Positions 29,220 through 38,370 of a stretch of 64,000 nt of DNA are shown here, piece after piece (positions within the stretch are counted from its first letter, which is position 1; each line of letters starts with the position of its first letter). The translations under genes and the position numbers were made by a program. The DNA is from Phragmitibacter flavus (GTDB taxonomy: Bacteria; Verrucomicrobiota; Verrucomicrobiia; Verrucomicrobiales; Verrucomicrobiaceae). The DNA is taken from assembly GCF_005780165.1 (NCBI RefSeq), contig NZ_VAUV01000006.1:124001-188000 (forward strand), read 5' to 3'. The notes beneath the pieces were generated by a model. The model ran no database searches and was not told the origin of the DNA. It saw only the letters and a list, made by a program, of their open reading frames with translations.

Positions 29220-29684
29220 ATGAACCTTTTGTTTTGCTGATTTAATGATCGCCCGCTGATGTTTCACAAATGCTGTTGATCCACCCCCTGAGAATGCATT
29301 GAACAAATCCCGCTTTGCCCTGTCTAGAATATGGCACTTTCACCATCCGTCATTTATTTTGTCGACCAAATAACAAAATGGCTTACTTAATGCACGGTCA
29401 TTTGGTTGTTAAGCTCTCCTAATTTGCAACTTGCTCAATACCAGCAGTTTATGGGGATTCGATGACATGAGCTTTTCAATCTGTTTATTGTCCATTAACT
29501 AGTCGAATGCACCGCAGATAATGATTAGATTTTACGACGTCGTCCCAAATTGATCGGTCATTTTCGATCATGATTTTGGTGTTTCCCTCTGTGAATAATT
29601 TGGGTCGGGCAACGAACCGCAACATCCAGGGACGATGAATTGCGCTAATCGCACCCAATCGACAAGTTGGGCGTGAGTGAGAAC
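29220..29684. other. AT-rich spacer upstream of the surface-protein unit
   Basis: These 465 bp are clearly more AT-rich than the surroundings. They should hold the promoter of the head-repeat gene (read leftward) and the 3' region after dgkA is on the other side. I found no convincing ORF, no RNA gene and no strong terminator. Short inverted elements such as GATCGGTCATTTTCGATC near 29552 are weak. The AAAAGG ribosome-binding site of the downstream gene lies at its left edge. Confidence 0.5.
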
Positions 29685-30050
29685 TCAATGGGCCAGCCGC
29701 TCCCAAACTCGCGGCACAAATACGATCATACCCACCGCCAGGGCAAAAACTGCCGCCAACAACACCGCACCCGCCGCCACATCCTTGGCGCGTCCAATCC
29801 GCTCATCGCGCTCCAACGTCACCGCATCACACGCCTGCTCCAATGCCGTGTTGATTGCCTCCGCCACCCACACCATTCCCATCGCCAGCATCAGCATCAT
29901 CCACTCCAACCCCTCCACCTGCAGCCAAATCCCCAATACTACGACCATCACCGAAGCCATTGCATGCCATCGCGCATGTATCTGCGTCTTCATCATGAAG
30001 ACCAGCCCTTCCAACGCACACCGAAACGATCGCCACTTCAATCTCAACAT
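29685..30050 (-). CDS. dgkA: Diacylglycerol/undecaprenol kinase
   Basis: This is a 121-residue small membrane kinase with three transmembrane helices. It carries the family signature EAINTALEQACDAVTLERDERIGRAKDVAAGAVLL, in which the Glu, Asn and Asp residues bind ATP-Mg. The enzyme phosphorylates lipid alcohols: diacylglycerol in Proteobacteria and undecaprenol in many other bacteria. The substrate here is not decidable from sequence. The start lies 7 bp after the stop of the permease gene, so the two are co-transcribed. Confidence 0.92.
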   Translation of the reverse strand: MLRLKWRSFRCALEGLVFMMKTQIHARWHAMASVMVVVLGIWLQVEGLEWMMLMLAMGMVWVAEAINTALEQACDAVTLERDERIGRAKDVAAGAVLLAAVFALAVGMIVFVPRVWERLAH

Positions 30051-30057
30051 AACATCA

Positions 30058-31371
30058 TCATCCCTTCATCTTCTTCAGCGCATACAACCCAGCTCCAACC
30101 ACCAGCGTCAGCAACCCCCACGCACTCTCCACCGGTCGCTCTCCCACCAGCGCCCACAACATCCAGCCCGTCACCCCCACAAACACCAAAGGCGGCAATG
30201 GATACAACGGCACCTTGAATGGTCGCTCCATTCCCGGACTGCGCCATCTCAACCACGGCACCGCCACCACACACAACATCGACGACATCAGCAACAGTCC
30301 CTGGATATAAAGCAGCAATTGCTCAAACGTTCCCGACATCATCAACACCAGCACCGTGCCCGCCAGCACCACCACCGCCAGCCATGGCGCTCCCGCAGGA
30401 TTGCGACGGTTCATCCATCGCATGAACCACACATCTTCGCCAATCACCCGCAACACCCGTGTCCCTGCAAACAACATCGCACTCATATGGGCCACCAATC
30501 CAAATGCAATGATCCCACCCATGCCGTTTCCACCCCACGCGCCAAAGATCGACCGCGCCGCCACCAGCGCCACCTCCGGCTTGCCCTCCAACACCGACCA
30601 CGGCGCACTCATCAAAAACACCGCATTCAATCCGACATACAAAACCATCACCCCCAGCGTCCCCATCATCAACGCGCGCGGCAACTGCCTCTTCACATCC
30701 GCCATCTCCCCCGCCACATACACCGCCCCGTTCCATCCGGTGTAGGCATACATCACATACACCAACGCAATCGCATACGGCTGCGAAACATAATAACCGC
30801 CCTCGCCCGACTTCGGTAGCAACAGCTCCCACCGATTCGCCCCCATCCACAACGCCCCCAAAACAAAAATCCCAATCAGCCCCAGCTTCATTACCGTGAA
30901 CCCCACCTGAAACCGCTCCACGAACTGCAACGACAACAACTGCACCCCTGCCACCAACAACAGCAGTGCCAATCCATACCACCTCACTCCAATCCCCAAC
31001 TCTGGAAACAGATCCGCCATATATGTTCCAAACACCACCCCCGCCGCCGCCATCGGAGCCGCAAACCCCGCCGTGATCGACACCCAACCCGCCAGAAATC
31101 CCGCCATCGGATGCAGCGCCGACGACAACAAATGATACTCCCCGCCCGAACGCGGCATCATCGCCACCAGCTCTGCATAACAAAACGCTCCACACAGCGA
31201 CACCAGACCTCCCAAAACCCACAACACCAAAATCGGAAACCCCGCCGACACGTCGCGCACCTGAAACCCCAAACTCGTAAACACCCCCGTTCCCACCATG
31301 CTCGCCACCACCACCGCCACCGCCGTCGCCAGCGACACCGGAGGGTTGGCAGCAGAAGTCTCCCCTTTCAT
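30058..31371 (-). CDS. APC-family amino acid permease
   Basis: The protein has 437 residues when started at MKGETSAANPP; an upstream in-frame start at 31425 adds 18 residues unlike a permease N-terminus. About twelve membrane helices are visible. TM1 carries ASMVGTGVFTSLG, the unwound glycine motif of the APC superfamily (GTG), and AFCYAELVAMMPRSGGEYH is the conserved TM2-TM3 region. It is likely a cytoplasmic-membrane amino acid transporter or exchanger, close to the LAT/basic amino acid group in layout. Substrate is unknown. dgkA follows with a 7-bp gap. Confidence 0.9.
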   Translation of the reverse strand: MKGETSAANPPVSLATAVAVVVASMVGTGVFTSLGFQVRDVSAGFPILVLWVLGGLVSLCGAFCYAELVAMMPRSGGEYHLLSSALHPMAGFLAGWVSITAGFAAPMAAAGVVFGTYMADLFPELGIGVRWYGLALLLLVAGVQLLSLQFVERFQVGFTVMKLGLIGIFVLGALWMGANRWELLLPKSGEGGYYVSQPYAIALVYVMYAYTGWNGAVYVAGEMADVKRQLPRALMMGTLGVMVLYVGLNAVFLMSAPWSVLEGKPEVALVAARSIFGAWGGNGMGGIIAFGLVAHMSAMLFAGTRVLRVIGEDVWFMRWMNRRNPAGAPWLAVVVLAGTVLVLMMSGTFEQLLLYIQGLLLMSSMLCVVAVPWLRWRSPGMERPFKVPLYPLPPLVFVGVTGWMLWALVGERPVESAWGLLTLVVGAGLYALKKMKG

Positions 31372-31447
31372 ACCCCCCGCCCATAGCATCAAGCTGTCCG
31401 TCGTGCACAAAAATAAACCCCTCATTTAACCAGAGAAAACCCAGCCT

Positions 31448-31542
31448 TGTTCACACCGATTGACTCCGATTCCCACAGATGCACTCTTCATCCACACAAA
31501 AATTTGTGTCGATTCGTGTCCACTCGTGGTGAATCCCCTCTC
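31448..31542. repeat. Short GTGTC..TTCGTG quasi-repeat in a spacer
   Basis: Within the permease-sucC spacer, three 10-base units follow one another: GTGTCGATTC, GTGTCCACTC and GTGGTGAATC (from about 31507). A related block GACTCCGATTCCCACAGAT lies about 50 bp before. Similar units occur in spacers of many environmental bacterial genomes as far as I know. Function is unknown; it could be a dispersed non-autonomous repeat. Confidence 0.45.
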
Positions 31543-31664
31543 TCAACCCCAAATCGCCTGCAAACATTCCTCTCTTGTCCTTGACGCCATCCCCCCAGTT
31601 CCTATGCTGCCCGCGTCTTTGCACGTTCTAGAACATCCATCTTCCTTTCCCCGAGCTTTCCCAA

Positions 31665-32852
31665 ATGAACACCCACGAATACCAAGCCAAAGAACTTTTC
31701 GCCCAATCCGGCGTCGCCACCCCTGCCGGTAAAGTCGCCTCCACCGCCGCTGAAGCCGGTGCAGCCGCCCGCGAAATCGGCGGCGAAGGCCTCGTCGTCA
31801 AAGCCCAAATCCACGCCGGCGGTCGCGGCAAGGGCACCTTCACCAACGGCTTCAAAGGTGGCGTCCACGTCATCAACACCGCCGCCGAAGCCGAAGACAT
31901 TGCCGGTAAAATGCTCGGCCAGACCCTCGTCACCCACCAGACCGGACCCGAAGGCAAACTCGTCAGCAAAGTCCTCATCGCCAAATCCGTCGACATCAAA
32001 AAAGAATACTACTTCGCCATCCTCTTCGACCGCGCCTCCAGCCGCCACGCCCTCATCGCCAGCACCGAAGGCGGCATGAACATCGAAGAAGTCGCCGAAA
32101 AGACCCCTGAAAAAATCATCCGCGAATTCGTCCACCCCACCCTCGGCCTCCAGGCCTACCAGGCACGCAAACTCGCCTACACCCTCGGCCTCACCGGCAA
32201 GCTGGCCAACCAGGCCGTCAAACTCTTCACCTCCCTCTGGACCCTCTACATTCAGCGCGACTGCTCCCTCGTCGAAGTCAACCCCCTCGCCATCACCAGC
32301 GATGACCAGGTCGTCGCCCTCGACGCCAAATTCAACTTCGACGACAACGCCCTCTACCGTCAAAAAGACGTCGCCGCCCTGCGCGACATCACCGAGGAAG
32401 ACCCGCGCGAAGTCGCCGCCAGCGAATACGGCCTCAGCTACATCGGACTCGACGGCGACATCGCCTGCCTCGTCAACGGTGCCGGCCTCGCCATGTCCAC
32501 CATGGACATCATCAAATTCCACGGCGGCGAACCTGCCAACTTCCTCGACGTCGGCGGCGGCGCCACCAAAGAGCAGGTCACCGCAGCGTTTAAAATCATC
32601 CTCGGCGATCCCAACGTCAAAGGCATCCTCGTCAACATCTTCGGCGGCATCATGGACTGCGACATCATCGCCCACGGCATCATCGCCGCCGCCCAGGAAG
32701 TCTCACTGACCATCCCCCTCGTCGTCCGCCTCGAAGGCAACAACGTCGAAGCCGGCAAAGCCACCCTCGCCAACAGCGGCCTCGCCATCACCAGCGCCGA
32801 CGACCTCACCGACGCCGCCGCCAAAATCGTCGCCGCCGTCAAAGCCGCTTAA
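31665..32852 (+). CDS. sucC: Succinyl-CoA ligase beta subunit
   Basis: This is the TCA-cycle enzyme subunit that binds the nucleotide in an ATP-grasp fold. The 395 residues start [17 protein letters not shown] and contain [12 protein letters not shown], the ATP-grasp lysine and glycine region, [21 protein letters not shown] with metal ligands, and GGGATKEQV with the CoA/phosphate-interacting loop [10 protein letters not shown]. sucD lies 450 bp downstream with a VOC gene between. No Shine-Dalgarno sequence is visible. A complete, normal member. Confidence 0.97.
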   Translation: MNTHEYQAKELFAQSGVATPAGKVASTAAEAGAAAREIGGEGLVVKAQIHAGGRGKGTFTNGFKGGVHVINTAAEAEDIAGKMLGQTLVTHQTGPEGKLVSKVLIAKSVDIKKEYYFAILFDRASSRHALIASTEGGMNIEEVAEKTPEKIIREFVHPTLGLQAYQARKLAYTLGLTGKLANQAVKLFTSLWTLYIQRDCSLVEVNPLAITSDDQVVALDAKFNFDDNALYRQKDVAALRDITEEDPREVAASEYGLSYIGLDGDIACLVNGAGLAMSTMDIIKFHGGEPANFLDVGGGATKEQVTAAFKIILGDPNVKGILVNIFGGIMDCDIIAHGIIAAAQEVSLTIPLVVRLEGNNVEAGKATLANSGLAITSADDLTDAAAKIVAAVKAA

Positions 32853-32864
32853 CTCCACCCGTCC

Positions 32865-33245
32865 ATGATTAAGGTCACCGAAATCGCCTTCTCCTGCTAC
32901 GCCGTCACTGACGTCGCCCGCTCCCTCGCCTTTTACGAAGGCGTCCTCGGTCTCACCAAAACCATGGACCACGAAATGGAAGATGGCAGTGGCCACTGGG
33001 TCGAATTCGACATCGGCACCGGCACCCTCAGCATTGGCAAAACCCCTGGTTGGGAACCCAGCAGCCAGGGCTGCACCGTTGGCCTCGAAGTCGAAAACTT
33101 CGAACAAGCCGTCGAACAGATCAAAGCCGCTGGAACCCCCATCAACATGGGCCCTCTCGAAACCCCCGTCTGCCACATGCTCATGATCAGCGATCCCGAC
33201 GGCAATCCCCTCATCATCCACAAACGCAAACCTGGCCACAGCTGA
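32865..33245 (+). CDS. VOC-family (glyoxalase-fold) protein between sucC and sucD
   Basis: This is a 126-residue protein with one vicinal-oxygen-chelate domain in two halves: SCYAVTDVARSLAFYEGVLGL at the N-terminus and SDPDGNPLIIHKR at the C-terminus. His and Glu residues that could bind a metal are sparse, so catalysis is uncertain. It starts 12 bp after the sucC stop and precedes sucD, an unusual insertion into the sucCD operon. Methylmalonyl-CoA epimerase belongs to this superfamily and would make metabolic sense next to succinyl-CoA ligase, but the sequence does not establish that. Family assignment is firm; function is open. Confidence 0.85.
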   Translation: MIKVTEIAFSCYAVTDVARSLAFYEGVLGLTKTMDHEMEDGSGHWVEFDIGTGTLSIGKTPGWEPSSQGCTVGLEVENFEQAVEQIKAAGTPINMGPLETPVCHMLMISDPDGNPLIIHKRKPGHS

Positions 33246-33267
33246 GCCGCGCCTTCGCCGTTCATTT

Positions 33268-33302
33268 TTTAGCCTTTATCCCTTATCCTTTATCCTTTCA
33301 AC
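33268..33302 (+). repeat. Heptanucleotide array before sucD
   Basis: TTTAGCC, TTTATCC, CTTATCC, TTTATCC and TTTCAAC follow in exact 7-base phase and end at the base before the ATG of sucD at 33303. The last units match those before the MBL gene at 19746-19780. Confidence 0.9.
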
Positions 33303-34211
33303 ATGTCCATCCTCGTCACACCCGAAACCCGCATTCTCGTTCAAGGCATCACCGGTGACTTCGGTTCCCGCCACGCCAAAGCCTCCCTCGACTACGGCAC
33401 CCAGCTCGTCGCCGGCGTCACTCCAGGAAAAGGCGGCCAGGTCTTCGAACACGGCAGCCACAAAGTCCCCGTCTACAACACCGTCGCCGACGCCGCCAAA
33501 CAATCCGGTGCCACCGTCGCCGTCATTTTCGTCCCACCCCCCTTTGCCGCCGACGCCATCCTTGAAGGCGTCGATGCCGGACTCGACCTCGTCGTCTGCA
33601 TCACCGAAGGCATCCCCGTCAACGACATGATCCGCGTCAAATCCGCCATGCAAGGCAGCAAAACCCGCCTCATCGGCCCCAACTGCCCCGGCCTCGTCAC
33701 CCCCGGCACCGGCGAAAAATCCCACGGCGGCTGCCGCATCGGCATCGCCCCCGGCTACATCCACAAACGCGGCAACGTCGGTGTCGTCTCCCGCTCCGGC
33801 ACTCTTACTTACGAAGCCGTCTGGCAGCTCACCACCCGTGGTTATGGCCAAAGCACCTGCGTCGGTATCGGTGGCGACCCCGTCAACGGCACCAGCCATC
33901 TCGACGTCCTCAAAATGTTTAACGAAGACCCAGAGACCGAAGCCATCATTATGATTGGCGAAATCGGCGGCACCGCTGAAGTCGAAGCCGCCCGCTGGGC
34001 CAAAGACAACTGCAAAAAGCCCATCGCCGGATTCATCGCCGGAGCCACCGCACCTCCCGGACGCCGCATGGGCCACGCCGGAGCCATTGTGGGTGGTGAA
34101 GACGACACCGCCGAAGCCAAAAAGCGCATCCTCGCCGAGTGCGGCATTGCCGTCTCCGACTCCCCCGCCGACATGGCCACCACCCTCCTCAAACTCTGGG
34201 GCAAAGCCTGA
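33303..34211 (+). CDS. sucD: Succinyl-CoA ligase alpha subunit
   Basis: This is a 302-residue CoA-binding subunit that carries the phosphohistidine. It has the Rossmann opening [20 protein letters not shown], the conserved [11 protein letters not shown], and [11 protein letters not shown] with the active-site His. Together with SucC it makes ATP (or GTP) from succinyl-CoA. The 7-bp repeat leader separates it from the VOC gene by 57 bp. Two palindromes follow the stop at 34245-34289 and may end the transcript. Confidence 0.97.
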   Translation: MSILVTPETRILVQGITGDFGSRHAKASLDYGTQLVAGVTPGKGGQVFEHGSHKVPVYNTVADAAKQSGATVAVIFVPPPFAADAILEGVDAGLDLVVCITEGIPVNDMIRVKSAMQGSKTRLIGPNCPGLVTPGTGEKSHGGCRIGIAPGYIHKRGNVGVVSRSGTLTYEAVWQLTTRGYGQSTCVGIGGDPVNGTSHLDVLKMFNEDPETEAIIMIGEIGGTAEVEAARWAKDNCKKPIAGFIAGATAPPGRRMGHAGAIVGGEDDTAEAKKRILAECGIAVSDSPADMATTLLKLWGKA

Positions 34212-34244
34212 CGAAACTAAACTTCCAGTCTGTGACCGTCGTGA

Positions 34245-34289
34245 CACAGGCTTGCAGCCTGTGGGTGGGACAGGCATTTTGCCTGTCCC
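34245..34289. repeat. Double palindrome downstream of sucD
   Basis: CACAGGC-TTGCA-GCCTGTG (34245-34263) is followed after three bases by GGGACAGGCA-TTT-TGCCTGTCCC (34267-34289). Both are perfect hairpins sharing the core CAGGC/GCCTG. They lie between the convergent genes sucD and the HEAT-like gene. There is no long T-run, so they may be a dispersed repeat element, a weak terminator, or both. Confidence 0.7.
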
Positions 34290-34342
34290 TTCCGTCTTTG
34301 TATCGTCTCCCGGCCATACAGAAATCAAATCACCCCACCGCT

Positions 34343-35968
34343 TCAAGCATTTACCGATTTCAATAACACGTCCAAATTGTGTGCCGTTGAATCTGCTAAA
34401 CTCTCCCTCGACTTCACCAACCCGCTCTTCGCAGCTCCGAGCTGAGATGCAGAAGGCGTGGTAAACGAGCGATTGTAACTGCGAAGCCAATTCTCAATAG
34501 CCGACTTGGCTTCGCGTTGCAGTTCGGCATCCGTTGTCCGAACCAGTCCAAGTAGCAAGGGTAGCTGCGCCCATTTATCCAGCTTTCCCAGCAAAACTAG
34601 CCCCATCATGCGCTGCGTGCTGGAGCGAGAATCCGCCACCATTTCCGAGACATCGCTTGCTCCCAAACCCACCTTGCGCTTTTGAAGCAGTTTGTATCCG
34701 AGCTTTGACATGCTGGCCCCAAACTCATCCATCACCGCCCGCTTTAGATCAGGCGTAGACTCATAAGGGTGCGCTTGATCAAAAGCTCTCAATGCCGCCA
34801 TCCTTACCTGCATATGGGTGTGTTGAAGCCACTTTTTATAAACATCTGCATCCCATTTCCCACCGCACTCGTGATAGCCTGAAATCGCCATCGCCAACCG
34901 GGGCGCCCCCTTGTGCTCCTCTATCAATTTCTCATATGACGAGCGCAAATCGCCCTCCGAAATCTTCTGTTTTAGCCAATACTGCGCCACATTGCGAACA
35001 CCGAAACTGACATCCTTCATCCCTTCCTGCAACACGCCTAAAGATCCTGGAAAAACCTGTTCAGCATACAGTTGAAGCGCCATCCGCCTTATCTTTGGCT
35101 CAGAAGCAGAAAGTCCATGCTCGAGCACCCGCGCATCCGGCCTTGCTCCTGACTTTTGCAGCCAGGCAAGACACAATACTCCGACAATCGATTTCTTAAT
35201 CGACACCAGCCGCAATTGCATCGTCGGATCATGCAGCGCACCGCCATCAACCAAAAGACGAAACGCAAACCGCCTGGTCCGTCCCGGGGCGTCTTCGATC
35301 ACCTTCATCAGCAGCTCCCGCGACTCCCCGCCACGCAATTTCTCCAACAACAGAGACATCGACTTTGAATCCGACTGATGCTTTCGTATTGCCAACGCTG
35401 CGATGAGACCAAAGTTGGCGTGCAGAAGGTCTTGCGTAACTTCATTCATTCGCAACCTCAGCCATTGGTCGGCTTTTCTTCGAATTGGTTTGACCCAATC
35501 ATTCAATCGCAACAAAACATAAGGCAGCACATCGACCATCGGCAGGTTCTGAAGCCGACGTAAAGCCTCTTCACGGATTCGACCGTTGGGATCAAGCGAC
35601 GAAAGCATCCAGCTTGTTGATCGCGTCGCTCTCGAAACAGGGGTTCTGACAAAATAATAGCCCCATGAGCTCCTGATTTCGTTCTCAAGCAACAGCATAT
35701 CTTCCACTTCCAACAACGGCAACAACGATGCCACCGCATCCTCGGCTGCAACACGCACGGCATCAATCTCGTGGTGAACCAGCGTCTGAAAGCAGGTAAG
35801 AGCTGACAACTCTCTTGTCCCGGCGATCTCCTCGATCAATTTCACTTGCCTTCCCGATCCCAATAACCACCCCTTTCGCTCAAGCAGATGCCATAATCGT
35901 GCGACAAGCTCATCGAGTCGAAGCGAGGGTTTGGCGAACATCAGGGAGTTTTTGCTCCACCCAGCCAT
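34343..35968 (-). CDS. HEAT-like alpha-helical repeat protein, unknown function
   Basis: The 541 residues are almost entirely helical, with repeated pieces such as DPNGRIREEALRRLQNLP, SEPKIRRMALQLYAEQ and DAELQREAKSAIENWL typical of HEAT/armadillo-type solenoids. No signal peptide, membrane segment or catalytic motif is visible. Such scaffolds usually bind proteins or nucleic acids. Codon use is less C-biased than in neighbouring genes, which may indicate a different history. It is convergent with sucD and divergent from the citrate synthase gene. I do not recognise a named family. Confidence 0.7.
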   Translation of the reverse strand: MAGWSKNSLMFAKPSLRLDELVARLWHLLERKGWLLGSGRQVKLIEEIAGTRELSALTCFQTLVHHEIDAVRVAAEDAVASLLPLLEVEDMLLLENEIRSSWGYYFVRTPVSRATRSTSWMLSSLDPNGRIREEALRRLQNLPMVDVLPYVLLRLNDWVKPIRRKADQWLRLRMNEVTQDLLHANFGLIAALAIRKHQSDSKSMSLLLEKLRGGESRELLMKVIEDAPGRTRRFAFRLLVDGGALHDPTMQLRLVSIKKSIVGVLCLAWLQKSGARPDARVLEHGLSASEPKIRRMALQLYAEQVFPGSLGVLQEGMKDVSFGVRNVAQYWLKQKISEGDLRSSYEKLIEEHKGAPRLAMAISGYHECGGKWDADVYKKWLQHTHMQVRMAALRAFDQAHPYESTPDLKRAVMDEFGASMSKLGYKLLQKRKVGLGASDVSEMVADSRSSTQRMMGLVLLGKLDKWAQLPLLLGLVRTTDAELQREAKSAIENWLRSYNRSFTTPSASQLGAAKSGLVKSRESLADSTAHNLDVLLKSVNA

Positions 35969-36235
35969 AAATCCAGCTCATTTTAACTTCTTCTTGCCCC
36001 AGAAGTTCGCTCTCCTACCTACCTCTCATTCGACAATCTCTCGACCCGTCAGGCGCAAAATTCACCATGCTCACCGATTTTTTCATAGCTCCTCGCAACA
36101 ACCTCATCACATAGCGCGCTTTTTGCTTGAGCCCGTTGCTGCTAGCAGTTAACAACCATCTTTCCGCAACGTTGAGGATTCATCCCCAACGCAAACTCCC
36201 GGAATCTTTACAACAGATCTACCCCTTTTTTCAAT

Positions 36236-37360
36236 ATGGCCGTGGTATCCAAAGGACTCGAAGGCGTCGTTGCCGCAGAAACAGAACTCGGTGAAGTCAA
36301 AGGACAGGAAGGCATCCTGTATTATTGTGGCTACGACATCAATGAACTCGCCGGCCACGTCAGCTACGAGGAAGTCGTCTACCTCCTGTTCCACAACCGC
36401 CTGCCCAACCGCTACGAACTCGACAAACTCACCACCGCCCTGCGCGCCGAACGTGAGCTTCCCCAAGGCGTCATTGACTTCCTGACCCGCGCCCCCAAAG
36501 ACGCCAAACCCATCGACATCATGCGCACCGCCGTATCGATGCTCGGCTGCTACAACGTTTCGCGCCACGACCTCGCCATGTCGGAAAACATGGCCACCGC
36601 CATCCGCCTCGTCTCCCAGGTTGGCGTCATCGCCGCTTATTTCCACCGCGCCCGTCAGGGCCTCGACCTCCCACCGGTTCGCAAAGACCTCAGCGAAGCC
36701 GCCCACTTCCTCTACCTCATCACCGGCGAAGTCCCCAGCAAGGAAGCCGAAGCCACCCTCGACGTTGCCTACGTGCTCCACGCCGAGCACGGTTTCAACG
36801 CCTCCACCTTCACCGCCCGCGTGGTCGCCTCCACCTTGAGCGACATGTATTCCGCCATCTCCGCCGCCATCGGAGCCCTCAAAGGCCCCCTCCACGGCGG
36901 TGCCAACGAAGGCGTCATCCACATGCTCGAAGAAATCGGCTCGCCCGACAAAGTCGACGCCTGGGTCGAAGACGCCCTTGCGCAGAAGAAAAAGATCATG
37001 GGCATCGGTCACCGCGTCTACAAGGTCCTCGACCCACGCGCCCCTCATTTGAAAACCATGGCGATCAAGTTGAGCAACGAGCTCGGCGAAGCCAAATGGA
37101 TCCAAATGTCCGAACGCATCGCCACCATCATGCGCGAACGCAAAGGCCTCAACGCCAACGTCGACTTCTACTCCGCCACCGTCTATTACAGCCTCGGCAT
37201 CCCCACCGACCTCTTCACCCCCATCTTTGCCATCTCCCGCATGAGCGGCTGGACCGCCCATGTGCTTGAGCAATGGAAAGACAACCGTCTCTTCCGCCCC
37301 CTTTCCGAATACGTCGGCAAACCCTACGGCCAAAAAGTCCTCCCCATCGACGAACGCTAA
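36236..37360 (+). CDS. Citrate synthase
   Basis: This 374-residue TCA-cycle enzyme joins acetyl-CoA and oxaloacetate. It is a short, type I form, like citrate/2-methylcitrate synthases of Gram-positive bacteria and archaea. The N-terminus has LYYCGYDINELAG. The active site shows LHAEHGFNASTF and LKGPLHGGANE with catalytic His residues, and GIGHRVYKVLDPRA with the third His; the catalytic Asp lies in the NVDFYSATV segment. Whether it also uses propionyl-CoA cannot be told. The nitroreductase gene follows after 9 bp. Confidence 0.93.
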   Translation: MAVVSKGLEGVVAAETELGEVKGQEGILYYCGYDINELAGHVSYEEVVYLLFHNRLPNRYELDKLTTALRAERELPQGVIDFLTRAPKDAKPIDIMRTAVSMLGCYNVSRHDLAMSENMATAIRLVSQVGVIAAYFHRARQGLDLPPVRKDLSEAAHFLYLITGEVPSKEAEATLDVAYVLHAEHGFNASTFTARVVASTLSDMYSAISAAIGALKGPLHGGANEGVIHMLEEIGSPDKVDAWVEDALAQKKKIMGIGHRVYKVLDPRAPHLKTMAIKLSNELGEAKWIQMSERIATIMRERKGLNANVDFYSATVYYSLGIPTDLFTPIFAISRMSGWTAHVLEQWKDNRLFRPLSEYVGKPYGQKVLPIDER

Positions 37361-37369
37361 TTGTCCACC

Positions 37370-38014
37370 ATGCCCAACGCCACTGAACTGCTCGACGCCC
37401 TTCAGTGGCGCTACGCCACCAAGGTCTTCGATCCCGCCAAAAAAATCCCGGACGACACCTGGGCGGCGCTAGAAGAAAGCCTTGTCCTCACTCCTTCCTC
37501 CTACGGACTGCAACCGTGGAAGTTCCTTGTCATCAAAAACCCGGAGCTGCGCGAACAACTCGTCCCCATCAGCTGGCGTCAACGTCAGGTCGCCGACGCC
37601 TCCCATCTCGTCGTCCTCACCGTCAAAACCAAAATCGCTGAGGAAGACATCGACCGCTTCATGTTCCGCATCGCCGAAGTGCGCGGCGGCACCCCCGACT
37701 CCCTCGTTCGATTCAAACAAATGCTCGTCGGCGACGTCATCGACGGCGAACGCGGCCAGATCGCCCGTGAATGGGCCACCCGACAAGCCTACATCGCCCT
37801 CGGCCAGTTCATGACCGTCGCCGCCGTCCTCGGCATTGACACCTGTCCCATGGAGGGCTTCGAACCCGCCAAATACGACCAACTCCTCAACCTCGAAGCC
37901 CAGGGCCTCACCTCCGTCCTCCTCTGCCCCGCCGGCTACCGCGCCGAAGACGACCGCTACGCCCAACTCCCGAAAGTCCGCTTCAAGCCCGAGGACATGA
38001 TCGAATACCGGTAG
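37370..38014 (+). CDS. NAD(P)H-dependent nitroreductase family protein
   Basis: The protein has 214 residues from the ATG at 37370 (a TTG at 37361 is less likely). It begins LLDALQWRYATKVFDPAKKI, the usual FMN-binding opening with Arg and Ser/Thr/Lys contacts, followed by ESLVLTPSSYGLQPWKFLVI. The C-terminal part has the phosphate-binding PAGYRAEDDRYAQLPKVR. Such flavoproteins reduce nitro groups, quinones or related acceptors. It lies 9 bp after the citrate synthase gene and may be co-transcribed, but no metabolic link is evident. Confidence 0.9.
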   Translation: MPNATELLDALQWRYATKVFDPAKKIPDDTWAALEESLVLTPSSYGLQPWKFLVIKNPELREQLVPISWRQRQVADASHLVVLTVKTKIAEEDIDRFMFRIAEVRGGTPDSLVRFKQMLVGDVIDGERGQIAREWATRQAYIALGQFMTVAAVLGIDTCPMEGFEPAKYDQLLNLEAQGLTSVLLCPAGYRAEDDRYAQLPKVRFKPEDMIEYR

Positions 38015-38145
38015 ACGGGCCGAAGATCCCCAGGACCGCACAAATAATTTTCATCAACATTAGTCTGCGCTACACGCGCACAGCAAGTTTCTGCGCCGGA
38101 GTAAATCCTTCTTTTCTGCGGGCTGCTCCAGTGTAAAGTAGGTCC

Positions 38146-38370
38146 ATGAGTATCGACCAAATTGCACCTGAGGCTCTCAAGCTGCCAGCTAGGGACCGAG
38201 CACTTTTGGCAGCATCCCTATGGGAGAGCATTGATGATCCCTATGCAGCCTCCATTCATGTCAGCGACGACGAAGCCGTCGCACTGGCGATCGCTCGTGA
38301 GGAGGAGATTGACTCTGGTTTGGTATCTCCCATTTCACATTCGGATCTCATGCTGCGTCTCCGACAATGA
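38146..38370 (+). CDS. Addiction-module antitoxin (TIGR02574/PF09720 type)
   Basis: The 74 residues include the family pattern ALKLPARDRALLAASLWESID at the N-terminus and an acidic helix ending in a LMLRLRQ tail. Such small, labile proteins neutralise RelE/ParE toxins. The stop codon overlaps the start of the following toxin gene in ATGA. The module stands alone after the nitroreductase gene. Confidence 0.85.
   Translation: MSIDQIAPEALKLPARDRALLAASLWESIDDPYAASIHVSDDEAVALAIAREEEIDSGLVSPISHSDLMLRLRQ

Noticed and set aside
33276-34490. A 404-codon Gly/Asp/Val-rich frame antisense to sucD
   Set aside because: Its composition is that of a reversed C-ending codon pattern, and sucD on the other strand has full conserved motifs.
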